DNA of 64,000 bases from Gammaproteobacteria bacterium (GTDB lineage: Bacteria; Pseudomonadota; Gammaproteobacteria; GCA-001735895): positions 1-64,000 of the forward strand of contig JAHEKJ010000006.1 in assembly GCA_024638385.1 (NCBI GenBank), written 5' to 3'. Shown piece by piece: positions 31,728 to 41,977 of this stretch. The number at the start of each line of letters is the position of its first letter. Positions within the stretch are counted from its first letter, which is position 1. The translations under genes and the position numbers were made by a program. The notes under the pieces are model-generated. The model worked only from the letters and a program-made list of their open reading frames with translations, was not told where the DNA came from and searched no databases.

Positions 31728-33476
31728 TCAGCGCGCTCCCTGATTGAGCCAGAGTTGCTGGATCCGGTGGTTGAGCACCGCGCGCCGCGCGGGGTCGTCG
31801 GTGACCCGCAACAGGCCGACAAAGATCCGCCGCGCATCGTCGATCAGGCCGGCGGCCTGCAGGCTCTCGGCCGCGTTGTAGCGTGCCGTCTGACCCCAGG
31901 GATCCATCGTATCCGGACCCGGCAGCATCGCCGACTGCAGGTAGAGCAGCGCCGCGTGGTCGTAGCGCTCGAGACCGCGATACGAATCGCCGATCCAGAA
32001 CAGGATCTCGCGGCGTTGCCTGGCTTCGACCTCGAGGCGCAGCAACGCGTTGAAATGCGCGATCGCCTCGTCGTGCAGGCCGACCGTTTGCAGATCGAAC
32101 AGGACTTGCAGCAGGCGGTCGGTCGCCTCCACCTGCGGTTCGCGGTACTCGCTGATCAGGTTTCGCAACACCGCGTCGCCTTCGCGATAGCGCCCGCCGA
32201 GAATCAGCACGCGCGACTGACGCAACTGCCAGTCGAAGCGGCTGGCGCCGTCCGGTATCGTTTCCAGGCCGGACATCAGGCGCGTGGCCTCGTCGATGTC
32301 GGCCGATTGCAGCGCGAGGTCGACGAGCTGGTAACGAATGCTCGGCGGAATCTTGCGCGCGCTCGAGAAAGCCCGGCTGCGATTGAACAGGCTGTCGAGC
32401 AGGTTGCGCTCGCCGGCGTCGATCTCGCCGTGCGTCTGCATGTATCCGGCGGCCGCGCGGTCGGCGGTTTCGCCGTCGGCGGCGCGCAGCAGCAACAATG
32501 CGTAAAGCGAACGCGCCTTGACCGGGGTCGGCTTGCTCGAGCGCGCCGCGAGATCGAGCCAGGCCGCATCGTCGCCGAGCAGCAACTCCGCGCGATTGCC
32601 GACCAGCTCGGCATACTCGGTATAGGCTTGCCAGAGGCGATCGACGGGAATCCGAAACAGCTCGAGCGGCGATTCGGCACCGGTTCGGAACAGGGCTTCG
32701 AGCGCGACCACGCGATCGACCGGCGACATGCGGGCGGCCACGTGGTAGCCCAGCCCCCAGAGCGACGCGCGCTGCTCCGGGTCCAGCTCGTCGGCCGCGC
32801 TACGCGTCTTGACCAGGCGCCAGACCTCGGCGCGGTCGACGTCACCGGCGCGTAGCCGCGCCAGCAGCCGGGTCAGATCCGCCTGCCAGGACTCGTCGCC
32901 GGCGAGCAAGGCGAGCGCCTCGTCATCGCGCCCGGTTTCGATCAGCACGCGGGCGCGCAAAAGTTGCCATTCGGGATCGCGATTGTCGAAGTCCTGGTCG
33001 AAACGCAGCATCGCGACGCGCGCATCCTCGTGGCGGCCGTCCCGCAGATAGGATTCGATGACGAGCTGGCGCCAGCTTTCGTACTCCGCCGATTCGCCGG
33101 CGTCGACCCGCCATAGCCGGGTGCGCAGGACTTCGCGCGCGGCCGTGGCCTGGTCGAGATTGAGGTAGGCGCTGGCCTTGTAGGTTACGGCCTGCTGGAG
33201 AAACTGCTCGGGCACGTCGGCCGGCAAGCCCTCGACCCGGATCAGCAAGTCGTTCCACTGGCGCCACTGCGCCAGGATCGCGAGCCGCTCCTGTTCCCAG
33301 GCGATCCACGCGTAGAGATCCTGGTCGATCGTCGGCTGCGCCTGGTCGAGCATCTTCAGCGTCAGCGCCGGCGCGCCGGCGGCGGAGATGTGCTTGAGCA
33401 GTTCGAGACGCTGATCGGCCTGCGCCGGCACGGCGACGAGCGCGAGCAGCAGCCACAGGCGGAAACCGCGAATCAT
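31728..33476 (-). CDS. TPR-like periplasmic hypothetical protein
   Basis: 582 aa, signal peptide MIRGFRLWLLLALVAVPAQA, helical repeat-rich (REILFWIGDSYRGLERYDHAALLYLQSA). Confidence 0.7.
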   Translation of the reverse strand: MIRGFRLWLLLALVAVPAQADQRLELLKHISAAGAPALTLKMLDQAQPTIDQDLYAWIAWEQERLAILAQWRQWNDLLIRVEGLPADVPEQFLQQAVTYKASAYLNLDQATAAREVLRTRLWRVDAGESAEYESWRQLVIESYLRDGRHEDARVAMLRFDQDFDNRDPEWQLLRARVLIETGRDDEALALLAGDESWQADLTRLLARLRAGDVDRAEVWRLVKTRSAADELDPEQRASLWGLGYHVAARMSPVDRVVALEALFRTGAESPLELFRIPVDRLWQAYTEYAELVGNRAELLLGDDAAWLDLAARSSKPTPVKARSLYALLLLRAADGETADRAAAGYMQTHGEIDAGERNLLDSLFNRSRAFSSARKIPPSIRYQLVDLALQSADIDEATRLMSGLETIPDGASRFDWQLRQSRVLILGGRYREGDAVLRNLISEYREPQVEATDRLLQVLFDLQTVGLHDEAIAHFNALLRLEVEARQRREILFWIGDSYRGLERYDHAALLYLQSAMLPGPDTMDPWGQTARYNAAESLQAAGLIDDARRIFVGLLRVTDDPARRAVLNHRIQQLWLNQGAR

Positions 33477-33488
33477 GCCGTGCGCCTC

Positions 33489-33526
33489 AAAAAAAAAAGC
33501 GCGCCGCCGAAGTCGACACGCTTTTT
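33489..33526 (-). terminator. Intrinsic terminator downstream of rplS
   Basis: Reverse strand AAAAAGCGTGTCG-ACTTCGG-CGGCGCGCTTTTTTTTTT. Confidence 0.75.
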
Positions 33527-33551
33527 CCACCGGGCCATCGGGCACCCGTTG

Positions 33552-33896
33552 TCAGAGCTTCTCGCGGATCCGCGCTGCCTTGCCGGTACGTCCGCGCAGA
33601 TAATAGAGCTTGGCCCGGCGCACCTTGCCGCGGCGCTTGACATTGATTTCGGCGATCAGCGGGCTATGCGTCTGAAACACGCGCTCGACGCCCTCGCCGT
33701 GGGAAATCTTGCGCACCGTGAATGCCGAATTGATGCCGCGATTACGCTTGGCGATGACCACGCCCTCGTAGGCCTGCAAGCGCTCGCGGGAACCTTCCTT
33801 CACGCGCACCTGCACGACGACGGTATCGCCCGGCGAAAACGCGGGCACGTCGGTTTTCATCTGCTCGGCTTCGAGTTGTTTGATGATCTCGCTCAT
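33552..33896 (-). CDS. rplS: 50S ribosomal protein L19
   Basis: 114 aa; [46 protein letters not shown]. Confidence 0.97.
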   Translation of the reverse strand: MSEIIKQLEAEQMKTDVPAFSPGDTVVVQVRVKEGSRERLQAYEGVVIAKRNRGINSAFTVRKISHGEGVERVFQTHSPLIAEINVKRRGKVRRAKLYYLRGRTGKAARIREKL

Positions 33897-33934
33897 GTCT
33901 CTACCTCAGTTCCTGTCTTGATGGCCGCGGCCCG

Positions 33935-34675
33935 TCAGCGTTTTCGGGTCGCGGCGATAAATTCGTCCAGCAGCGCCTGCTGCCGCGCGTCGAGTTCACG
34001 CTGCTCGAGCAGGTCCGGGCGTCGCAGCCAGGTCCGTCCGAGCGCCTGCTGCTCGCGCCAGACCTCGATCTGCCGGTGGTTGCCGTTCAACAGCACCCGG
34101 GGCACCGGCCGGCCCGCGTATTCCTCGGGTCGCGTGTAGTGCGGACAATCGAGCAGGCCGTCGCTGAACGAATCCCGCGCCGCCGACTCGCCGTGGCCGA
34201 GCGCGCCCGGGAGGAGCCGCGTCATCGCATCGATGCAGACCATCGCCGCGAGTTCGCCGCCGCTGATGACGTAATCGCCCAGCGACCACTCGTCATCGAC
34301 CTCGGCCTCGATCAGGCGCTCGTCGATACCCTCGTAACGCCCGCACAGAAAAATAGCCGCGCCCTGCTGCGCCCGGTCTGCCAGCATTTGCTGCGTCAAC
34401 CGCCGCCCCTGCGGGCTCAGGTAAATCACCGGCGCGCCCGGATTCGCCGCGCGCGCCGCGCCGATCGCCGCCTCGAGCGGCTCGATCAGCATGATCATGC
34501 CCGGGCCGCCGCCGTAGGGCCGGTCGTCGACGCTACGGTGCCGGTCGCGGGTATAGTCGCGCGGGTTCCAGCAATGCAGCTCGACGAGCCCCTGTTCGGC
34601 CGCCCGCCCGACCACGCCGTGTTCGATCACCGGCTCGACCAGCCCCGGGAACAGCGTGACGACGTCGAAACGCAC
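33935..34675 (-). CDS. trmD: tRNA (guanine-N1)-methyltransferase
   Basis: 246 aa from GTG at 34675; [40 protein letters not shown]. Confidence 0.95.
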   Translation of the reverse strand: MRFDVVTLFPGLVEPVIEHGVVGRAAEQGLVELHCWNPRDYTRDRHRSVDDRPYGGGPGMIMLIEPLEAAIGAARAANPGAPVIYLSPQGRRLTQQMLADRAQQGAAIFLCGRYEGIDERLIEAEVDDEWSLGDYVISGGELAAMVCIDAMTRLLPGALGHGESAARDSFSDGLLDCPHYTRPEEYAGRPVPRVLLNGNHRQIEVWREQQALGRTWLRRPDLLEQRELDARQQALLDEFIAATRKR

Positions 34676-34676
34676 G

Positions 34677-35186
34677 TCAGAACTCGGGCGACCAGTCGAC
34701 CACCATGCGCCGCGCCTCGAGATCGATTTCACGCACGATCTCGTCGATCACGAACGGAATCAGTCGCTCGCGATCGCCGCCGAGCACCATCACGTCGTCG
34801 GCGCCGGTCTCCAGCATCGACTCGATGACGCCGAGCGGTTCGGCGTGCAGGGTCTGCACCTCGAGCCCGATCAGGTCCGACCAGTAGTAATCACCGGCCG
34901 GCAACCGCGGCAATTGCCGCGCGCTGATGAAGAGCTCGCAGCCGCTGAGCGCTTCCGCCTGGTTGCGATCGTCGATTCCGTCGAGCTTGGCGACGACGTG
35001 CTTGCCCTGCTGGCGGCCGCTGACGTCGACCCATTCCCGTCGCCCGTCGCACTCGAGCAGCCACGGGCCGTAGTTCACGATGTTTGCGCGCGGGCTGGTG
35101 TGCGAAAAGACCCGCACCCAGCCCCTGATACCTTGCGCGCCCAGGATGTGCCCGACACAGATCAACTCGTCGTCAGGTTGTTCCAT
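34677..35186 (-). CDS. rimM: Ribosome maturation factor RimM
   Basis: 169 aa; [18 protein letters not shown]...[11 protein letters not shown], between trmD and rpsP. Confidence 0.93.
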   Translation of the reverse strand: MEQPDDELICVGHILGAQGIRGWVRVFSHTSPRANIVNYGPWLLECDGRREWVDVSGRQQGKHVVAKLDGIDDRNQAEALSGCELFISARQLPRLPAGDYYWSDLIGLEVQTLHAEPLGVIESMLETGADDVMVLGGDRERLIPFVIDEIVREIDLEARRMVVDWSPEF

Positions 35187-35191
35187 GGGCC

Positions 35192-35443
35192 TCAGGCCGC
35201 GGTTTTGCGCGCCCCCTTGATCAGGCTCGCGACGCGTTCGCTCGGCTTCGCGCCCTGGCCGATCCAGTAGTCGATACGCGCGTCGTCGAGGCGCAAGCTT
35301 TCTTCCTGGCCGCGGGCTCGCGGATTGTAGAAACCGACGCGCTCGATGTAGCGCCCGTCGCGCGGACGGCGGCTATCGCTGACCACGACGTGGTAGAACG
35401 GGCGTTTCTTCGAACCACCGCGCGACAATCGAATTGAAACCAT
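35192..35443 (-). CDS. rpsP: 30S ribosomal protein S16
   Basis: 83 aa; [41 protein letters not shown]. Confidence 0.97.
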   Translation of the reverse strand: MVSIRLSRGGSKKRPFYHVVVSDSRRPRDGRYIERVGFYNPRARGQEESLRLDDARIDYWIGQGAKPSERVASLIKGARKTAA

Positions 35444-35654
35444 AAAAACCCCTGAGCTGTCGTCTTCCGGGCATCCCCGGCGGCCCCGCGGCCGAAAGAC
35501 CGCGTATTGTACCTAAATAAAGCCGGCTGTGAAGTCCGAAAACCCGATTTTCTCCCGGTTTTTCAAACGCTTCTACCGAGGCGCCCGATGGCAGGTCGAG
35601 GATGTCGGAACCTGAAACGCGAATCTCCGATACCTCGCTTCACACCTGTAATAG

Positions 35655-35780
35655 CGGGAAATTCCCGACACCCACCGCGTCGTTTCCGCGAAAGCGGGAT
35701 TCTCTGGATATGAAGCGTTTTACGAGATCCCCGCTTGCGCGGGGATGACCCTGCAGGCGCCTGTGGCGCCTGCAGGGTCA
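35655..35780. repeat. REP-like palindrome cluster between rpsP and ffh
   Basis: CGGGAAATTCCCG (35655-35667); TTCCGC-gaaa-GCGGGA (35684-35699); ATCCCCGC-ttgc-GCGGGGAT (35727-35746); 16-bp perfect TGACCCTGCAGGCGCC-TGT-GGCGCCTGCAGGGTCA (35746-35780). Confidence 0.8.
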
Positions 35781-37142
35781 CATCGGAAATCCAGGAGGCA
35801 TGCGTCCCTTCATGCCGCGCATCATGTTGGCCATGCCGCCCTTGCTGCCCATTTTTTTCATCATGCGCTGCATCTGCTTGTGCTGCTTGAGCAGGCGGTT
35901 GACGTCCTGGATCTGCGTGCCGGAACCCTGCGCGACGCGGCGCTTGCGCGAGCCGTTGATGATCTCGGGCTTGCGCCGCTCGATCGGCGTCATCGAATCG
36001 ATGATCGCGACCATGCGCTTCATCTGTTTTTGTTGCGCCGGGTTTTGCAACGCCTGCGCCGCACCGGCGCCCATTCCGGGCAGCTTGTCGACGAGACTGC
36101 CGAGGCCCCCCATCTTCTCCATCTGCATGAACTGGTCGCGCAGATCCTCGAGGTCGAAGCCCTTGCCTTTCTTGACCTTGCGGGCAAGTTTTTCGGCCTT
36201 CTCGACGTCGACTTTTTCCTGCGCCTGCTCGACCAGCGACAGGATATCGCCCATGCCGAGGATGCGTGACGCGATACGCTCCGGGTGAAAAGCCTCGAGC
36301 GCATCGGTTTTTTCCCCCGAGCCGATGAACTTGATCGGTTTGCCGGTGATCTGGCGCACCGACAGCGCGGCACCGCCGCGCGCGTCGCCGTCGGCCTTGG
36401 TCAGCACGACGCCGGTCAGCGGCAGCGCCTCGTCGAAAGCCTTGGCCGTATTCGCCGCGTCCTGGCCGGTCATGCTGTCGACGACGAACAGGGTCTCGGC
36501 CGGCTCGACGGCATCGTGCAAGGCGCGGATCTCGTCCATCATTTGCCGGTCGATCGCGAGCCGGCCGGCGGTATCGAGAATCAGCACCTCGGCGCCCGAC
36601 TTGCGCGCCGCGTCGACCGCGTTGCGCGCGATCGCGACCGGTTGCTGTTGCCCGCTGCTCGGGAAGAATTCGGCGCCGACTTCGCGCGCGAGCGTCTCGA
36701 GCTGCTCGATCGCGGCCGGTCGGTAGACGTCGGCGCTCGCGACCAGCACCGACTTGCGCTCGCGTTCGATCAGGCGCCGCGCCAGCTTGGCCACGGTGGT
36801 GGTCTTGCCCGCGCCCTGCAGGCCGGCCATCAGCACGACGATCGGCGGCTTGCGGTCGAGATCGATGCCGTCGTGCCGTTCGCCCATGATTGCGACCAGC
36901 TCGTCGTTGACGACCTTGACCAGCGCCTGACCCGGCGACAGGCTGCCCAGGACCTCCTGGCCGAGCGCCTGGTTGCGCACGCGCTCGATAAAATCCTTGA
37001 CCACGGGCAGCGCGACGTCGGCCTCGAGCAGCGCCATGCGCACCTCGCGCAGGCTGTCGCGAATATTGTCTTCGGTCAGGCGACCCTGCCCGCGCAGCTG
37101 CTTGAGCGTGCGCGACAGGCGGTCGGTCAGGGTTTCGAACAT
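35778..37142 (-). CDS. ffh: Signal recognition particle protein Ffh
   Basis: 454 aa; GLQGAGKTTTVAKLARRL, DTAGRLAIDRQMMDEI, Met-rich M domain. Confidence 0.96.
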   Translation of the reverse strand: MFETLTDRLSRTLKQLRGQGRLTEDNIRDSLREVRMALLEADVALPVVKDFIERVRNQALGQEVLGSLSPGQALVKVVNDELVAIMGERHDGIDLDRKPPIVVLMAGLQGAGKTTTVAKLARRLIERERKSVLVASADVYRPAAIEQLETLAREVGAEFFPSSGQQQPVAIARNAVDAARKSGAEVLILDTAGRLAIDRQMMDEIRALHDAVEPAETLFVVDSMTGQDAANTAKAFDEALPLTGVVLTKADGDARGGAALSVRQITGKPIKFIGSGEKTDALEAFHPERIASRILGMGDILSLVEQAQEKVDVEKAEKLARKVKKGKGFDLEDLRDQFMQMEKMGGLGSLVDKLPGMGAGAAQALQNPAQQKQMKRMVAIIDSMTPIERRKPEIINGSRKRRVAQGSGTQIQDVNRLLKQHKQMQRMMKKMGSKGGMANMMRGMKGRMPPGFPM

Positions 37143-37204
37143 ACTCGGGTCCGGTTGCCACGAAAGGCGGCATTATATCAGCGGGAGGTTCGCGGGCCAG
37201 CCCT

Positions 37205-37969
37205 CTAGAACCTGAAGACCTCGCCGCCTTTCAGGTGGTGGACGTTGAAATCGGGCATCGCCTGGACGCATTCCTGGTATATCAGCTCTTCCTCGCCGGG
37301 CTTGAAATGGGTCAGCCAGACGTCGGGGCGGTGTTTCATCTTGAGGATATCCTCGCCGAGCAGCCGCGGACAGTAGTGCTTCGAAACCTTGCTGATTTCG
37401 ATGTCGTTGTTGCAAAAAGCCGTCTCGACGAACAGCAGGTCGACGTTGGCGTAGGTGTCGAGGACTTCCCACAGGCTGTCGTTGGTTGTCGTATCGCCAC
37501 TGAAGGCGACGCTGGCCCGACGCGACGAAACGCAATAGCCGACGCCCGGCACGGTGTGGTTGACCGGAATCATTTCGATTTCGCGCGAACGAATGCTGAC
37601 CTTGTCGCCCGGCTTCATGATCTCGAACTGGATCGACGGCTTGTCGCGCGACGGCAACTCGGTGAAATCCGGCCAGATGACCCAGTTGAAGACATGCGCC
37701 TTGAGCGCCTTGATCGTTTTCTCCAGGGCGTGGACGACGACGGGCTCGTCGTGAACCCCGAACATGCTGTCGGCCAGCAACGGCAAACCGACGACGTGAT
37801 CCATGTGCGAATGGGTCAGGAAAATGTGGCGGATGCCGGTCATCTGGTTGAGCGGCATATCGCCGAGCCCGGTGCCCGCATCGATCAGCAGATCGTCGTC
37901 GATCAGGAACGAGGTCGTGCGCAGGTTTGCGCCGATGCCGCCTGACCATCCCAGTACTTTTATTTGCAT
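37205..37969 (-). CDS. MBL fold metallohydrolase (class II phosphodiesterase/RNase Z-like)
   Basis: 254 aa; HIFLTHSHMDHVVGLPLL, VAFSGDTTTND. Confidence 0.85.
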   Translation of the reverse strand: MQIKVLGWSGGIGANLRTTSFLIDDDLLIDAGTGLGDMPLNQMTGIRHIFLTHSHMDHVVGLPLLADSMFGVHDEPVVVHALEKTIKALKAHVFNWVIWPDFTELPSRDKPSIQFEIMKPGDKVSIRSREIEMIPVNHTVPGVGYCVSSRRASVAFSGDTTTNDSLWEVLDTYANVDLLFVETAFCNNDIEISKVSKHYCPRLLGEDILKMKHRPDVWLTHFKPGEEELIYQECVQAMPDFNVHHLKGGEVFRF

Positions 37970-38240
37970 AGAATCAAGTCGCTAAGGTCTGAACTTGTCC
38001 AGATGCCCGGATTCCGCGCACGGCCATCGCGACCGCTGCGGAATCGCCGCCCGGCGGCGGCGTTCTCCCCGTATGCAATATCCGCGCGATTCGCGCCGGA
38101 TTACCTATAGTATAGTCAAGGATATCGAAACCGGGCCGATTCGCCGCGCCGCCCGATTCACCGCTCCCGAAGCGCCCTGGCGGTAGTGCGACGGCCCCTG
38201 AATTCAGTTACACTGGATGCCCGGTCACCGCTGAAACAAC

Positions 38241-39032
38241 ATGTTCTCCACGATCGCCAGTACGCTAGCGACTCTGCTCTACTGCCTGTCGGCATATCTG
38301 ATATTCAAGCAGCTCGGTAAGACCGGAAACCGACGCTGGCTTGCACTCGCGCCGGCAATCGCCGCGGTCCTGCTGCAGGCCGCCTCGCTCAATCGCCTGA
38401 TCATTCAGCCCCAGAGCCTGAACCTCGGATTCTTCGCGGCGTTGGCGCTGATCACCTGGCTGATCTCGATCCAGATTCTGCTGTCGAGCGTGTACCGGCG
38501 GATCGAGAGCCTCGGTATTTTCGTCTTCCCGCTGTCGGGCCTGGCCAACGTCGTCGCCAGTCTGCACCTGTCCGACCACCTGATCGCGACCGGCGACAGC
38601 GCGATCAAGGGCCATATCATGATCTCGGTGATCGCCTACAGCCTGATCACGCTCGGCGCCTTCCAGGCCGGCTTGCTGGCCTACCAGGACCATTCGATTC
38701 GCCAGCACCAGCCGGGCGGCTTCATCCGTTTCCTGCCGCCGCTGCACGACATGGAAAACCTGTTGTTCCAGTTTCTCGGCTTTGGTTTCGTCTGCCTGAG
38801 CGCTTCCCTGCTGAGCGGATTCATCTACCTCGAGAATATCTTCGCGCAACAACTGGTACACAAGACCGTGCTGTCGATCGTTGCCTGGGTGATCCTCGGC
38901 ATTCTGCTGTTCGGCCGGCTCCGTTTCGGCTGGCGCGGCAAGAAGGCCATTCGCTGGACCCTGTCCGCCTTCGCCTTCCTGATGCTGGCCTTCTTCGGCA
39001 GCAAGCTGGTGCTCGAATTCATCCTGGCCTGA
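38241..39032 (+). CDS. Cytochrome c assembly (CcsA-like) inner membrane protein, YpjD family
   Basis: 263 aa, 8 hydrophobic segments; RFLPPLHDMENLLFQFLGFGFVCLSASLLSGFIY. Confidence 0.85.
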   Translation: MFSTIASTLATLLYCLSAYLIFKQLGKTGNRRWLALAPAIAAVLLQAASLNRLIIQPQSLNLGFFAALALITWLISIQILLSSVYRRIESLGIFVFPLSGLANVVASLHLSDHLIATGDSAIKGHIMISVIAYSLITLGAFQAGLLAYQDHSIRQHQPGGFIRFLPPLHDMENLLFQFLGFGFVCLSASLLSGFIYLENIFAQQLVHKTVLSIVAWVILGILLFGRLRFGWRGKKAIRWTLSAFAFLMLAFFGSKLVLEFILA

Positions 39033-39045
39033 CGCGCGACAATCG

Positions 39046-40347
39046 GTGAGCGAGCTACCTCTCTACTGGTTTTTCATTGCCCTGGTCGGCCTGATCTTGA
39101 TGTCGGCCTTCTTCTCCAGTTCGGAGACCGGGTTGATGAGCCTGAACCGCTATCGGCTCAAGCACCTGGCCGACAAGAATCACGGCGGCGCGGTGCGCGC
39201 GGTCGACCTGCTTAAACGTCCGGATCGACTGATAACGCTGATCCTGCTCGGCAACAACTTCGTCAACATCCTGATCACCCAGCTCGCGACCTACGTCGGT
39301 TTCCGACTCTACGGCGAGGCCGGCGTCGCGCTCGCGGCCGGGGTGCTGACGCTGGTGTTGTTGCTGTTCGCCGAGGTGACGCCGAAGACGCTGGCCGCGA
39401 CCTACCCGGAGCGCATCGCGCTGCCGGCGGCCTACGTCTACAAGCCGCTGTCGAAACTGATGCTGCCGCTGGTCATCGCGATCGACTGGATGGCGAAGGC
39501 CGTATTGCGGCTGTTCATGATCTCCGCTCGCGGCGGCGCCGGCGACGCGCTGTCGCCCGAGGAGCTCAGGGTCGCGGTCAACGAAACCAGCGGCCTGATC
39601 CCCGATCCGCACCGCGACATGCTGCTGTCGATTCTCGATCTCGAGAAGGTCACGGTCGATGACATCATGGTGCCGCGCAACGATATCATCGGCATCGACC
39701 TCGAGGACGACTGGCACGAAACGCTGAACCTGATTACCAACCTGTCGTACACCCGCATCCCGATCTGGTCGGGCAATATCGACAACCTCATCGGCATCGC
39801 GCAGTTGCGCAAGGTCCTGCCGTTGATCCTGAAGGACGAGTTCACGCCCGAGGGCCTCGTCGCGCTGGTGCGCGAAGGCTATTTCATTCCCGAGGGCACT
39901 CCGCTGACCACGCAGTTGCTCAATTTCCGCAAGAACCGGCGACGCATCGGCTTCGTCGTCGACGAGTACGGCGACATCCAGGGCCTGGTGACGATCGAGG
40001 ACATCCTCGAAGAAATCGTCGGCGAATTCACGACCGACCCGAGCGCGCTGCACCGACCCTTCTTCCAGGACGCCGACGGCAGTTTCCTGATCGACGGCTC
40101 GACGCATATCCGCGACATCAATCGCAACCTCGACGTGCACCTGCCGACCAAGGGACCGCGCACGCTCAACGGCCTGATTCTCGAACACATGGAATTCATC
40201 CCCGAGTCCGGCACCAGCCTCAAGATCAACGGCTACCCGATCGAGATCATGCAGGTCAAGAACAACATGGTCAAAACCGCGCGCATTTCGTTGCCCGAGG
40301 CGCCCGACGTGACCGAGCCCGACAGCGAAGTCCCGCTGGATGGCTAG
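39046..40347 (+). CDS. CNNM/CorC (HlyC) family membrane protein with CBS domains (YfjD-like)
   Basis: 433 aa, GTG start; SAFFSSSETGLMSLNRYRLKHLA, FVVDEYGDIQGLVTIEDILEEIVGEF. Confidence 0.92.
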   Translation: MSELPLYWFFIALVGLILMSAFFSSSETGLMSLNRYRLKHLADKNHGGAVRAVDLLKRPDRLITLILLGNNFVNILITQLATYVGFRLYGEAGVALAAGVLTLVLLLFAEVTPKTLAATYPERIALPAAYVYKPLSKLMLPLVIAIDWMAKAVLRLFMISARGGAGDALSPEELRVAVNETSGLIPDPHRDMLLSILDLEKVTVDDIMVPRNDIIGIDLEDDWHETLNLITNLSYTRIPIWSGNIDNLIGIAQLRKVLPLILKDEFTPEGLVALVREGYFIPEGTPLTTQLLNFRKNRRRIGFVVDEYGDIQGLVTIEDILEEIVGEFTTDPSALHRPFFQDADGSFLIDGSTHIRDINRNLDVHLPTKGPRTLNGLILEHMEFIPESGTSLKINGYPIEIMQVKNNMVKTARISLPEAPDVTEPDSEVPLDG

Positions 40348-41695
40348 GGCCACGGCACAGTTCCAGTGCCGCGAATGCGCGACGCTGCTGCCAAAGTGGG
40401 CCGGCCAGTGTCCCGATTGCAAGAGCTGGAACAGCATCGAGGAAATACCCGTGCGCGCGCCGGCGACCGGCACCCCTTCTCCCGGGTCCGCCAGCGCCGG
40501 CGCCGTGTTGACGCTGGACCAGATCCCGGCCAGCGAATCGCCGCGCTTTTCGAGCCATATCGACGAGCTCGACCGGGTACTCGGCGGCGGCCTGGTCGCA
40601 GGCTCGGTCGTGCTGCTCGGCGGCGATCCCGGTATCGGCAAGTCGACGATCCTGCTGCAATGCCTGGCGCAGATCGGCGGCGAGCATCCGGCGCTGTATG
40701 TCAGCGGCGAGGAATCGCTCGAACAGGTCGGCCTGCGCGCGCAGCGGCTCGGGCTCGCCGACTCGCGCCTGCAATTGCTCAGCGCAACCTGCGTCGAGGA
40801 CATCCTCGCCCAGGCCGCCGCGTGCAAGCCGGCGGTGATGGTCGTCGACTCGATCCAGACCGTCTTCAGCGCGAGCCTGCAGTCGGCGCCCGGCTCGGTC
40901 AGCCAGGTGCGCGAATGCGCGGCGCTGCTGACCCGCTTCGCCAAGCAGGCGCGCTGCGCGATCTTTCTCGTCGGCCACGTGACCAAGGAAGGCCAGCTCG
41001 CCGGGCCGCGCGTACTCGAGCACATGGTCGACACCGTGCTCTACTTCGAGGGCGACCTGTCGACCCGGTTTCGCCTGATTCGCGCGGTCAAGAACCGCTT
41101 CGGCGCGGCCAACGAACTCGGTATCTTCGCGATGACCGACCAGGGACTGAAGCCGGTCGGCAACCCGTCGGCCATCTTTCTCGCGCAGCACGACCAGCCC
41201 GTCGCCGGCAGCGTGGTCATGGTCTCGCGCGAGGGCACGCGCCCCTTGCTGGTCGAAATCCAGGCGCTGGTCAGCGAATCGCACGGTGGTCACCCGCGGC
41301 GGCTGAGCGTCGGTCTCGAGTCGAACCGGCTGGCGATGCTGATCGCGATACTCCAGCGCCATGCCGGGATCCCGCTGCACGACCAGGACGTCTTCGTCAA
41401 CGCGGTCGGCGGCGTGCGCATCGCCGAGACCGGCGCCGATCTCGCGATTCTGCTCGCGATCCTGTCGAGCTATCGCGACCGGCCGCTGCACCCGCGCATG
41501 CTGGTCTTCGGCGAGGTCGGCCTGTCGGGCGAAGTCCGCCCGGTCGCCAACGGCGAGGAGCGGCTGCGCGAGGCCGCCAAGCACGGCTTCGAGCGTGCCG
41601 TCATACCGCGCGCCAACCGGCCGCGGAGCAAGAGTTTCGGCGCCCTCGAGCTGATTCCGGTGGCTCATTTGGCGGATGCGCTGGATGCCTTATAA
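40340..41695 (+). CDS. radA: DNA repair protein RadA
   Basis: 451 aa; CRECATLLPKWAGQCPDCKSWN zinc finger, GGDPGIGKSTILLQ, Lon-like C-terminus. Confidence 0.95.
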   Translation: MARATAQFQCRECATLLPKWAGQCPDCKSWNSIEEIPVRAPATGTPSPGSASAGAVLTLDQIPASESPRFSSHIDELDRVLGGGLVAGSVVLLGGDPGIGKSTILLQCLAQIGGEHPALYVSGEESLEQVGLRAQRLGLADSRLQLLSATCVEDILAQAAACKPAVMVVDSIQTVFSASLQSAPGSVSQVRECAALLTRFAKQARCAIFLVGHVTKEGQLAGPRVLEHMVDTVLYFEGDLSTRFRLIRAVKNRFGAANELGIFAMTDQGLKPVGNPSAIFLAQHDQPVAGSVVMVSREGTRPLLVEIQALVSESHGGHPRRLSVGLESNRLAMLIAILQRHAGIPLHDQDVFVNAVGGVRIAETGADLAILLAILSSYRDRPLHPRMLVFGEVGLSGEVRPVANGEERLREAAKHGFERAVIPRANRPRSKSFGALELIPVAHLADALDAL

Positions 41696-41696
41696 T
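41669..41696 (+). promoter_or_regulatory. Sigma70-type promoter for xseB-ispA-dxs
   Basis: TTGGCG-16 nt-TATAAT at the 3' end of radA, 33 nt upstream of xseB ATG. Confidence 0.55.
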
Positions 41697-41728
41697 GCCC
41701 TCCGACCCGCAGGATTGAGACCGCGCCC

Positions 41729-41977
41729 ATGGCCGAAAAAGAAACCGACAAGCTGAAGGAATTCGAAAAATCGTTGCAACAACTCGAGAGAATCGTCGGC
41801 CGCATGGAATCCGGCGAGCTCGGGCTCGAGGAGTCGCTGACGCAGTTCGAACAGGGCATCAAGCTGGCGAAAGCCTGCCAGGACACGCTGGCGAACGCCG
41901 AACTGAAGGTCGAGCAGCTGATCGAACAGAACGGCCTGCAGCAAACCGTGCCGCTCGAAGACCTTGATGAAGATTGA
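41729..41977 (+). CDS. xseB: Exodeoxyribonuclease VII small subunit
   Basis: 82 aa; EFEKSLQQLERIVGRMESGELGLEESLTQFEQGIKL. Confidence 0.94.
   Translation: MAEKETDKLKEFEKSLQQLERIVGRMESGELGLEESLTQFEQGIKLAKACQDTLANAELKVEQLIEQNGLQQTVPLEDLDED

Noticed and set aside
29955-32855. 966-aa plus-strand ORF
   Set aside because: Antisense to htpG and the TPR-like protein; composition is Arg/Asp/Val shadow-type with no domain recognised.
39055-41034. 659-aa minus-strand ORF
   Set aside because: Antisense to CorC-like gene and radA.
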